A DNA stretch of 64,000 bases from Adiantum capillus-veneris (Eukaryota; Streptophyta; Polypodiopsida; Polypodiales; Pteridaceae): the NCBI GenBank assembly GCA_014529385.2, contig CM043948.1, forward strand, positions 25,356,451 to 25,420,450, read 5' to 3'. The notes beneath the pieces are model-generated. The model was not told the origin of the DNA. It saw only the letters and a list, made by a program, of their open reading frames with translations, and searched no databases. A program made the position numbers and the translations under genes. Positions 54,970-64,000 of this stretch are shown in pieces. Within the stretch, counting starts at the first letter, position 1, and every line of letters starts with the position of its first letter.

Positions 54970-56221
54970 TGTAAGGTGCAGCGGAATGAATGTTTGCGCT
55001 TTGCTCAAGATGAGTGCTCCGAACTGTGCTCAAGGTTCCTTTTGTTCTTATGGAAGGGAGAGCCTTCCGTTCTTAATGAGAGAATGCTATGATCACAAAC
55101 AAAGTGAATGGACACTGTGCGTGCAAGTGTATGAGACTGAGAGATAGAGAGAGAAGAGAAATACGACACCAGAGACGTTGTAAAACCCTCCTCCGAAGGC
55201 CCCACTCTCGTCGACGAGAGTGGTCTACTTATGATTGCACAAACTGGTACAAACTGTATGCATGAGCCTGATGCAAGTCTAGGCTATGTCGATGATGACA
55301 ACGGTGATGACGAAGTCGACCAAAGGGCTGAAATCTGCAATCTTTCTACTGCTGTGCAAAAACACTATGGGCTGAAATCTGCGACTAGTCCAAAAACACT
55401 GATTTGGGGGCTGTTTTCTGTGGGTCTTTGACGCTGAAAATCTGCAGGTTTACGGCTGAAAACTGAGGTTCATCATGGCTGAAACTGAGGTCTTTACCGG
55501 GGCTGAATCTGCTAATCTTCGGGGCTTGAGTCTGCAACTATTTCATGGCTGAAATCGCTGCTTTGCTGTGGATCCAAAACGCTAACTGATGCTTGCCAAA
55601 AACGCTAAGTACTGGGTTCTATTGGCTATGCAGATCAGATGCAAAGACGCCAGGCTGAGGATGTGTTGCAAAAATGCTAGTTGATGGTTGGAATGCGGCA
55701 AGGAACTGCTGATGTCAAGAAACTCTAGACCTTGTTGATGTCAGAAAACGCTAGGGCTTGTGCTTGGAGAAAATGCCAAGGCTTGGGATCTTGCTTGGAG
55801 GGGGAAACCACCAAGGTTCTACTGAGAAGTTGCCTGCTGAGCTTGGCTCCTGTTGCCTCTTCTGCCATTTAGTGCTAACTTTGGTTTGCTTATATATTTT
55901 CTTACCCAAATTTCCCTACCTACTTTTGTTGAAAAGTCACTTAAATTAATAAGTGAAAAATGTCAAAAATAGCGAAAATAGGCTAAATGCACTGGAAAAT
56001 TCCCTTGACTGATTCTGATGGATTTTGATGGGAATGCTTATGATCATGCTGTGTGCAACCAGAGGATATGCATCTACACTAAGTGTCTGGGCATGCATGG
56101 TCTACGAATAGACTCACAAAAGTGCCAGATCACTTCTAAATCTAGAGTGACTGGACTGACTGAACCCTGATCATGTTGTAGCTTGTCCACGGACACACAG
56201 GGTTGGATGTGTCATGTGACA
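54970..56221 (-). repeat. 5' LTR of the minus-strand non-autonomous element
   Basis: 1,252 bp. Contains segments GTGCGTGCAAGTGTATGAGA and GTTCATCATGGCTGAAACTG that are missing in the partner. Confidence 0.93.
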
Positions 56222-56226
56222 TTTTA

Positions 56227-57908
56227 TGCACGAGATATGCATGTGTCTAACCAAAACATTCACTCTCGAGTGTTTATGAGAGTAGAATTGAGTTGAAACA
56301 TTGCTTTATGCGATGGATTGATCTGCTCAAATATCCGGAAGGTCAACTATTGATCTCGTATCTGATAGTTCACCAACAAATGACCTGCTATTGCGGGTAG
56401 GACGGCAGAAAGGAAGGAACCATTTCGAGATTTCAACCAAGAAAAGCTTTCACTAACCTTGAGTACCTAATGAACCAACACCCCCAACCCGGTCAAGGAA
56501 GACATGTAGTGCTTTTCGCACAAGTGAATGAACACTCTCTTTACGAGGGAAGGAACAAGTGACGACTACGGTCCGTGCTCGAGGAATCCAAAGATTGAAA
56601 TCCTAGTTTATTTAATGAGCGGGTTTTGCTCTAAGATCGAGCCAAGGGAACGTCAGGTTGAGCGTCTTCGTTCTAAGGATCTTACGAAGGGAAGGTAATT
56701 TCCCAGGTTCACCAAAACTCTCAGCTTAAGAATTATGTACACCTTTGGGTACATGGATAACATAGGAAGATGCAGATCTATGCCAAGGAACTGGACGAGA
56801 GTTTGTTATACTCTCTTGAGCGTCTTTTTGCATGCAAGGATATTCCGACATGAGAATCTCTATTTGAGATGTGTTCGGTAGAAGGAATTTGAGTTTCTCT
56901 ACGGAGAAGAGGTTTTCTAATGGTCGTTGATCATTGAGTACGCTATGTGCTTTTACCATTATAGTAGCAACTTTTGGTTGCGGTATATGTTTCTCCATGA
57001 GCAGGTCAAGTAGCATTTACATGCTGCTGGAATAAATTCGAACAATAATGTTCGCAAGAATATAGTTCGCCAACCGTTTCAAAATGGTAAGAATTACATA
57101 TGGGAGAACATCCCTGAGAATCAAAGAGGGTTCGCTCTATTGTGGACTAGGTTTGAACGTACATTCAGAAAATGCTATGGCTAGAATCCTATTTGCCTGA
57201 GATTTTGCAAGTCATCATTGATGCTTGCAAGGTGAATTATTTTTTATGATTTTGCAAGGAAGACACTAATGGGCGTCATAAAAAACACTGCTGGTGGTAG
57301 TAACTCACAGGAGGAAAAGATTGGAAGGAAGTGCCGCCATGCACAAGGAATCTTCGGATTGGAACCGTTTGCCTACGTTGAGCGACGGCCCAGAACAAGA
57401 ACCTTCTTTAAGGTGATCGCAAATTGTGAAAGAAAGACATCGAGCTTAATGCTCTATGACTTGCGCATTCCCTATGTGGGAGGACACAAGAGGTTTAATA
57501 CCCTCTGGACTAACAACGCAGAATTACGCGCAAGGACAGATACCTAGATTGATTTCTAGGGGGATTATTCTTCTCGGGATTGAGAAGGTGGAATTGAGTT
57601 AACAGATTCTCAGATGAGGAAATTTCCAATTTGTTGGAGAGACGCGAATGACGAGTTCTTACATGGCTCGTAAGTTTGATGATTGGTGAAGGATATCCTC
57701 GAGGTACTAGAGGAAGGACATGAACCGGTAAGGTAAGTATTGAATTTTTAAATTTTTGAATGTTTGTTTAATTTAATTTTTAAGTCCTCTTTTGAGAAAG
57801 GACCAGCTCAACTCACCATTGAGCAAGACATTGAATTTTTATGGTTTCTCCCCGGGCAGTTCAGTTAAACCTCTACAGTTGAGAACAACTGTTTATAAGT
57901 GAGAGGAA
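56227..57908 (+). other. Right interior of the LARD-like element
   Basis: 1.7 kb with short broken frames only (longest plus frame 57269-57547, GGHKRFNTLWTNNAELRART). No recognisable pol domain. It ends with the purine tract AAGTGAGAGGAA before the 3' LTR. Confidence 0.6.
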
Positions 57909-59917
57909 TGTTGCTAAATTGGCTTTATCTGACATAAAAATAATTCTAAATGAATTATTGGATTTATAAGTGAGAGGGTTTTCTCGCTTGGAAACACCAA
58001 GTAAAAATAATTCTAAATGAATTATTAGAATTTTAAGTGAGAGGGGTTTTCTCACTGGAGACATCCGAGTGCAAAGAATTCTTAAGTGTGTCATTCAGAG
58101 AAATGACGGGAGCACTTTGAAAGGGAATATCTGTAAGGCCACCAGGAACGGGTACTTCTGATGCGTCACATCGGATGGGTGACAGGGAGCATCAGGAAGA
58201 AGTGTTCGACCATCCGGGAACGGACATCTCTAATGCGTCATAGGATGGGTGACATAGAGCATCGCGAAGGAGATTGTACCGTAAGTTCGGTAGGAAAGGA
58301 CTAGGTGATGGGTATTCCTGATGCGTCACAAGGTGGGATGACGGGTGCATCGGAAAGGGGATATCCATAGTCAAGAGGAAATTCCGAACTGTGTTAGAAT
58401 TGTGCACAAGGAAAAGCAAGCACTTGAATGAAGATGGGTTCGAAGGAAACTTTGAGGAAAAACAGATGCTTTCTGAGAAAGCGGGATTGCTTTTCGGGAA
58501 AGCACATGCTTTGCCACGAGGAAGTCTATGTCTGCATTGCAACTGTGCATGTGATTGCATCCAAGGACGCGTAGGAAGTGTTGTGAAAGCCTTGTTTTCA
58601 ACTCATAAGGTTCTATTGAGTTTTTGGGCAGATTCAAACTATTTTTAAAATACGCCGGCCGCCCATTTAATAAGTGGGCAGCCATCTGATAAATAAGGCA
58701 ACAAATCAGCCAGCGTTTTCTCTCTATCTTTTTCTAGCAGAACAGTGAAAAAAATTTTGAAAAAAAATTATTATAAAAAAAAAAAAAAAACGGCCGCGAT
58801 CTCTACGCGAGCAACTATTCGTGCCCGTGGCCAGGAGCTATAAAAGCATCATATGCACTCACTCAAAGGGAAAAGATCAGTTTTCGCAAGGAGGAGATGC
58901 TGCTGCAGATGTCAGCTGCAAAGAAGACGTTTGCCGGTGATGCCCATGGCTGCCCCAAGTGTGCCAAATGTCGCCAAGACCCAGTGCGCGAATTCCCTCG
59001 CAAAGAAGTGCCTATGGAGAGTGTTTCCATCGCGACAAGTTGCTGTTTTTCTCTGTTTTCAGCCCATAAACGTCGTAGATGAGGCTGATTTACGAGAAGG
59101 AACCCGGAACATACCTCTTTTGTGTGTAGGATTGGAAGAGAGGATTTTCTATTTAGAGATCTCTTCCGGGGAATTGCTTTTCGAGAACCGAGTTGCGTTT
59201 CAAGCGTCGAGACTTTGAAGGTAACGATTTTCATGTTATGATCACTGAGTATTTGATTGCAAGTGTACTTCCTCTTCGTGAGGGAGTAGGAGCAGAGGAA
59301 GGCACGAGCCTCTGCAGGAGAGAGCGCTCTAAGGAACTAGAGCCAGATCAGCCCAAGGGTTTCGTACCCAACTTTGGGAAGTAGATCCACGGATCGGAGA
59401 GAGAGAGTCTCTCCAGTTGTGATCCGGAAGTTGAGATTCCCAAGTAAGGACTTCGCATCCAAGAAAGCAGAGTTGTTATGCGAGAAGGGGACTCTGGAAA
59501 CAGAGTTGGAAAAGAGAGCTGCAGGGATGTCATGCCTTGAGTCTGGAAGGTGAGATCCAAAGGCGAGAACCTTGGTTCTCAAGGATTTGGAATAAGGAAT
59601 GGACGTTCCTTGGAATAGGGCTTTGCCCTAGGAATAGGAAGCCGAGGCTTCCGGGAACCATCAAGTCTTATTCTAGAACGAACATGGTAATACGTTTGGT
59701 TCAAGTGCTTGTATAGACTTCTCCTCAGTAATAAAGATACTAATACGGGGGGGGGGGAACCAACCCATCTTCTGGTCCCCAGTACTGTGTCGATCTTCTC
59801 ACTCTCTATCTATCTCTCTCTATCTATTTCTCTCTATATCCTCTGGCTTCAGTAATGAGTGATAAATCCTATTTATCCGAATGTATTTTATATTGTTATG
59901 CGCTCACGTTTGTGACA
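57909..59917 (+). repeat. 3' LTR of the LARD-like element
   Basis: 2,009 bp. The three hairpin modules are at 58160-58193, 58232-58263 and 58320-58351. The extra length versus the 5' LTR comes from several insertions, including about 60 bp near 59245-59305 (TATGATCACTGAGTATTTG region). Confidence 0.93.
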
Positions 59918-60351
59918 GATATTGTGATGCAAACATGGCAGGTGACATGGATACAAGGAAACCTACCAGTGGATATGTATTTGCCATTGCTTGTGGTGCA
60001 GTCTCTTGGTGTTCTAGGTTGCAAAAAATTGTGGCATTGAGTACTACTGAGGCTAAATATATTTCAGCCACAGAGGCTTCAAAGGAGGCCATTTGGTTGG
60101 GCAGACGTGCAAAAGAACTTGGCATGCCTGCTCATACACCCGTGTTGGGTTGTGATAGCCAGAGTGCTGTCTATTTAGCCAAAAATGCCATGTTTCATGC
60201 ACGTACCAAACACATAGATGTGCGGTACCACTTCATACGTCACGTATTGGAGGCTGGTCTAGTCACCTTGACTAAGATCAATACACAGGATAACCCTACA
60301 GATGTTCTCACCAAGAGTCTTGCTAAGGCTCAACATGAGCATTGCATATAG
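59918..60351 (+). pseudogene. pol: copia 3 RNase H, right part
   Basis: Resumes after the GATAT duplication so that GYC joins to DANMAGDMDTRKPTSGYVFA. Shows SRLQKIVALSTTEAKYISAT, GCDSQSAVYLAKN and HARTKHIDVRYHFIRHVLE, and ends at TAG 60349-60351. This part has no internal stop. Confidence 0.92.
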
Positions 60352-60404
60352 CTGGTGGAAGTTGGTTAATTTAAAGGTGTCATTTATGCCTTTAAGTGGG
60401 AGGT

Positions 60405-60663
60405 TGTTGGGTTAAAGGCCTAAATAACTCTTTTTTGTACATTATACTTTGTCCACGTTCACATTGAACCTGGACACATTTTTTTAGAGTGTGGGAAAAC
60501 CCAAAACTCACTTATTGAGTTTTCCCCAAAAACGTAAGCTCTCTCTCTCCATGCTGCGACCTCTAGTGCTAGCTCTCTGCTGCTCTGTGCCTCCTGCTTC
60601 TTGCCCCAATCCTGCACTACATCGCGACGCGCACCTATCGGTACCTTCTGCTTCGCGCTTTCA
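60405..60663 (+). repeat. 3' LTR of copia 3
   Basis: 259 bp, begins TGTTGGGTTAAAGG after the purine tract AAGTGGGAGGT, ends CGCGCTTTCA, then TAGAT. Confidence 0.93.
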
Positions 60664-60668
60664 TAGAT

Positions 60669-61896
60669 GGCCTGGGGTGAATGCACTTACTTCTGTGTAT
60701 CACCAAGAACTCGAATCACTCCCGGATTTGTATCCGAATGACCGAGACTTCTCTTCCATTTGGAGCAAGTTACAGAATTGAGAGAATGAATATCCCTATT
60801 CCATTCGGGATCATTACCTCTCCCACCACCAAGCAATTGACGTGGCGGTGCCATTGAAGAAGAAAATCATGGAAGAAGCACATGCTTCGCCTTATGCGGT
60901 CACCGGGGTATTCTCCCTACGACTTTAGCAATGGGAAGATATTTCTTTTGGCCAAGCCTTAAAACAGACATCGTTCAGTATGTCAGGGAATGTTTGGTTT
61001 TCCAAAAAGCAAAGTACGATCAGCATGAGACACTTGGGTTACTCCAACCTTTGCATGTACCTGATCAACATTGGGCGAGTATTACCATGGATTTTATTAT
61101 GGATCTCCCATAGACTCAGACTGAAAATGATGCAATCTCGACAGTTACGGACAGATTGAGCAAGCAAGCTCACTTTATTCTAGTCAAGAAAACGATCAAA
61201 GCGGATCGTATGGCTAGGATTTTTCTAGCACAAATCTTTAACCATCATGGGATGCCCAAGTCTATTGTGAGTGATCGAGATCCTCGCATGACAAGAAATT
61301 TTTGGCATGCCATAAGTTGAATTTTTCTTATGCATACCATCCCCAAACGAATGGGCAAAGTGAGATCGCCAATTCCACATAAGTATTGCCCCTTGTCGAG
61401 TACATGTATAACAATACCATACATTTGTCTACGGGGAAGGCACCCTTTGAAATTCTTTATGGCAAGCCTTTGCTTTCACTGATTCTTTTAACTAAGGATA
61501 AGATATTTGCAACGGACAAGTTTTTCCGGGATATAGACACGACCTACGGGCAAGTTAAGAGAGCAATTTTACGCTCTTAGGAAAAACACAAGAAAGTGCG
61601 GACAAGCACAGAAAGAATTTGGACTAAACAATCGGTCAATTGGTCTTACTCAAGTTTGAGAAGACAAGACTAAAGAAACAAGCGACTCATAATGGTTAAG
61701 TGGTAAAACTTTCCAATCTATATTATGGGCTGTTTAAGATAATTGATCGAGTGAACGATGTGACATTCCTATTAGAGCTACCGTCTAATTGGAGAATCCA
61801 TAATGCTTTCCATGTTAGTTTACTCCAGCTATATGTGGGACCGTCTCCAAGTCATCCTATTATTGAGGAGCCTTCCGAAGTTGAGGAAACAAAATA
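60669..61896 (+). pseudogene. pol: gypsy 2 integrase and C-terminus
   Basis: WPGVNALTSVYHQELESLPD continues the RNase H/integrase linker. The integrase has MGRYFFWPSLKTDIVQYVRE, CLVFQKAK (second zinc Cys replaced by Phe), MDFIMDLP-TAG, GMPKSIVSDRDPRMT and YNNTIHLSTGKAPFEILYGK, with several stops and a shift after 61320. It ends IHNAFHVSLLQLYVGPSPSH, PIIEEPSEVEETK-TAA. No chromodomain follows, unlike gypsy 1. Confidence 0.9.
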
Positions 61897-61926
61897 AATA
61901 CTCCAAAACAAAATAAACAAGGGGGT

Positions 61927-63050
61927 TGTACCGTTAGTTCGATGGGAGAGACCAGGAAGTGGATATTCTTGATGCGTCACATGATGGGTGACGGGAGCAT
62001 CAGAAAGAGAATATTCCATTGCTCTGGCACGAAATCCAGACTAGGAAAAGGAATACGCGTAAAGACGTAGGCACAAGAATAAAAATGGATCTTGAGAAGC
62101 TTTTTCTAACAAGCCGAATATTTATAAGTGCTTCCCGGGAAAAGTAGATGCTTTCCCACGAGGAATCTGTGTCTGCATTGCATCTGTGCTTGAGAACTGC
62201 ATTCGGGGATGCCTGGAAAGTGTTGTGTAGCATCGGTTTTCAGCTCACTGAATTTTATTGAGTTTTTGAACACCTTCACATCATTTTAATAGTTGACTGG
62301 CCGCCCACTTAATAAGTGGGCAGCCAATAATTAAGTAAAGTAAGGCTCTACAAAGAAAGGACCAGCGCTACCTATTGAGCTACAAATTTACGTGCGATAT
62401 TTCTCTCTCCTCCATCGCCAAAATTGCCACCAGCCCTCCCTCTTCTCTAGCGCCCCCCAATGCAGCTATTGTTGCCGGCACCGCACCGGCTATTCTTGCC
62501 AATCCCAAGTACCTATAAACCAACCTCTCTCTGTCCCCCAGTATTGCCAACTCTAGAGCAAAGGAGTGCTACCGCTGGGAATCTGCAAGTGCTCGCACGA
62601 AGACAAAGCACGGAGTTCGCTTTTCTGCACTTGGAGCAACAGGTACCGATTGTGAATACGCTCTAGGAGTTGTTACGTGTTTGTGCTCTTGCAGGTACTC
62701 CGTCTCTGAGGAGGAGCAAGGAGGCCTCGGCCTACGCTCAGGGATTCAAAAAACGAAATCAAGAATAGTCTGCAGAGTTTCACACTCCGGAATTGAGAGT
62801 TCGTCTCTGAGAATTTCTCGCACGAGAAGGAATTGACCATCGAGTCTAAGATTTAGAACAAAGGGGTTACTCCAGTTCTTGTGCTTGTAAAAAGATTCTC
62901 CCTAATAAAGATTCTCTTTTTGGGGAGGGGGGGGGGGGGGAGCCCATCCTCTGGTCCCCAATACTGTGTCGATCTTCTCCCTCGTCTCTTCTGGTTGAAA
63001 GTCTATTTAATTTCAGCTTGTTGATTATTTGTGTGCGCCCGTTTGTGACA
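61927..63050 (+). repeat. 3' LTR of gypsy 2, related to the LARD-like LTRs
   Basis: Begins TGTACCGTTAG after the purine tract AACAAGGGGGT and ends CCCGTTTGTGACA, 1,124 bp. Blocks shared in order with 58269-59917: TTGTACCGT, one hairpin module (61971-62001), GCTTTCCCACGAGGA, GTCTGCATTGCA, TTAATAAGTGGGCAGCCA, a G-run (62924-62940) and CCAATACTGTGTCGATCTTC. The 5' partner is missing, so no duplication can be checked. Confidence 0.8.
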
Positions 63051-63388
63051 TTCCCTCTTCTTGAGCAATAGGAACCAGATTGTTGTTCTCGAGTTGGGTT
63101 TGCATCGAAGTTTAAAACGCAGGATTGGTCATGGATTCCTGCAATCTACGAGTAAGAAATTCAACAAACCAAAGTCTATCAAGAGTGGCAAAATCATTAA
63201 TAAGATCAAGATTCACGAAATCTCTCTCCTCTCCTGAATTCTTATCTATCATGGTGATGGTGCGTTTTAGATCTAGAATTCTTAGTGATGTTGCAGTACA
63301 CGATCAGATTCAATTGTGCTTCGATTTTCCTAGACCTATCTCTTCCAAATCCTGAGAGCGAAAGAATAACCACATTTCTCAGATACCA
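63051..63388 (-). other. Leader of a further minus-strand LTR element
   Basis: TCTCAGATACCA at 63377-63388 is a two-mismatch version of the reverse-complemented primer site. On the minus strand a short frame with DKNSGEERDFVNLDLINDFA follows, which could be a Gag start. Left boundary unknown. Confidence 0.45.
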
Positions 63389-63389
63389 A

Positions 63390-64000
63390 TGTCAAATAAT
63401 TGGATTTATGCAGCAGAATTGTGATTATTTGAAGAGATTAATCAACATGTGTAACTTTTTGCCAAAATTACATGGCAATTGCTTGTACTGATGTGAAAAG
63501 AGGGAGAACTTGACACCAAGTTAAACATAGTAGAGCTTCATGTTTGTGGAGTCTTGTGTGTAGAGAGAGTACGAGAAGAATGCCCTGAGAAGAACCTGCC
63601 TACAATCAAAACTGACCAAAGATCAGCGCTACATGAGCCGAATCGATCCCTCACCTTTGAGTCTGCTATTCTTGGTGGAAAATGCCTCACTTTGAAAGTG
63701 TAAAGGTGTGGAAGAGAGAGGATGGACGTTGCTTGCCCCACAATCAGCCACACGCCCCCTCCTATACCCCTCTCCCACCTCCTAGCCACCCATTGTTGCC
63801 TTGATCACCAAGTTTGGCCTTGATGCCCCATTCCCCCCTTCTAGTTAACCTTTTAGAGCCTAGACACACCCGGAGACATCCCGAATCTATCTTAATGCTG
63901 CATTGGTCTCGTAAAAGTACGTCGAAATCCAGAATGAGATCCCTAGGCACTTTTGAGGTAGCATCATTTTATGGCATTAATAGACCATGGCACCTCTCTG
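63390..64000 (-). repeat. Probable 5' LTR (minus strand), running off the window
   Basis: Begins TGTCAAATAATTGG directly after the primer-site remnant, the arrangement seen at 54957-54970. Its other end is not in the window, so length and partner are unknown. No gene is supported here. Confidence 0.45.

Larger units (their letters stand above)
51755..56221 (-). mobile_element. Non-autonomous LTR element (minus strand), innermost
   Basis: LTRs at 51755-52963 and 54970-56221, ends TGT(T/A)AGG...TGTGACA in plus-strand view. TTTTA is duplicated at 51750-51754 and 56222-56226. Orientation is minus because GCTCTGATACCA, the reverse complement of the tRNA-iMet site, abuts the right LTR, and a purine tract (GAAAAGGAGGGGA on the minus strand) abuts the left one. 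The interior is only 2,006 bp, with one coiled-coil ORF and no pol, fitting a GAG-only (TR-GAG-like) element. Confidence 0.93.
48642..59917 (+). mobile_element. Long-LTR, pol-less (LARD-like) element inside copia 3
   Basis: LTRs at 48642-50532 (1,891 bp) and 57909-59917 (2,009 bp) begin TGTTGCTAAATTGG and end GTTTGTGACA. GATAT is duplicated at 48637-48641 and 59918-59922. A primer site and polypurine tract are present. Excluding the nested element, only about 2.9 kb of internal sequence exists. It shows a Gag-like remnant and no protease, RT or integrase. Large LTRs with a coding-poor interior define LARD-type non-autonomous elements. LTR sequence similarity makes gypsy 2 the likely autonomous relative. 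Confidence 0.9.
44883..60663 (+). mobile_element. Ty1/copia element 3, abnormal left end, inside gypsy 2
   Basis: TAGAT flanks it at 44878-44882 and 60664-60668. The right end is a normal LTR end (CGCTTTCA). The left end is not an LTR. It starts with TGTTGGGTTGTGATAGCC, which is an internal RNase H sequence (also at 60145) whose first nine bases equal the LTR terminus TGTTGGGTT. Then come RNase H tail, PPT, LTR, gag, pol and LTR, interrupted by the long-LTR element. Confidence 0.9.
43080..63050 (+). mobile_element. Ty3/gypsy element 2 (outermost shell of the nest), 5'-truncated
   Basis: Protease, RT and RNase H at 43090-44882. Integrase at 60669-61896. 3' LTR at 61927-63050. The two coding parts are separated by copia 3 with TAGAT on both sides. 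Joining at one TAGAT keeps the frame (VVADA-stop-SR then WPGVNALTSV). Gag and the 5' LTR are missing on the left, where the LINE leader adjoins. Confidence 0.92.

Overview
The window is repeat-dominated nuclear DNA of a land plant. The evidence is dense LTR retrotransposons primed by initiator-methionine tRNA, plant-type LINEs with a C-terminal reverse-transcriptase zinc-binding region, intron-split genes, long CT/GA/CA microsatellites and telomere-like AAACCCTAA boxes. The absence of familiar seed-plant genes and the style of the LINE and copia proteins make me lean towards a seed-free plant (fern, lycophyte or bryophyte), but that is a weak inference. Almost every coding region is an element in some stage of decay.

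Layout, left third (1-24 kb). A decayed relative of an ISG12-like gene lies at 1.0-1.7 kb. A decayed, intron-containing transposon-like gene lies on the minus strand at 3.2-5.2 kb. One complete but dead Ty1/copia element (5264-10448, target duplication GTTTT) sits in what looks like an intron of that gene. Two copies of a 1.6 kb repeat with a tRNA-like head are at 11.3-12.95 and 17.3-18.9 kb. Between them, at 14492-14836, is a small open gene for an ISG12 / IFI6-IFI27-like membrane protein. A three-exon minus-strand gene that looks like an ordinary host gene is at 19955-20984. Its upstream side is occupied by two gypsy LTRs lying tail to tail (21.3-22.4 kb), then by the 3' part of a LINE (22.5-24.1 kb).

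Middle third (24-43 kb). A Penelope-like or similar leader ORF on the minus strand (24.2-25.3 kb) is followed by a chromovirus-type Ty3/gypsy element (25525-37318, duplication GTAAG). A second Ty1/copia element (26966-32119, duplication TAAGG) has inserted into its gag. Next come a minus-strand gypsy LTR (37560-38208) and the 5' portion of a LINE on the minus strand (about 43.0 down to 38.4 kb), with ORF1 (DUF4283 and zinc knuckle), endonuclease and reverse transcriptase.

Right third (43-64 kb) is a four-level nest. A second gypsy (43.08-63.05 kb) is interrupted at 44883-60663 by copia element 3 (TAGAT). That is interrupted at 48642-59917 by a long-LTR element without recognisable pol (GATAT). 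That in turn is interrupted at 51755-56221 by a minus-strand non-autonomous LTR element (TTTTA). All three target duplications are visible, and removing the insertions rejoins the interrupted reading frames. The left end of copia 3 is abnormal: it starts inside the RNase H region, at a nine-base copy of its own LTR terminus.

The most unusual observations are the ISG12-like gene and its divergent sibling, the cryptic-terminus integration of copia 3, a triplicated palindromic hairpin module in the long LTRs that is shared with the autonomous gypsy, and telo-box arrays in the first gypsy's LTRs. No CRISPR arrays, rRNA genes or canonical tRNA genes were seen.
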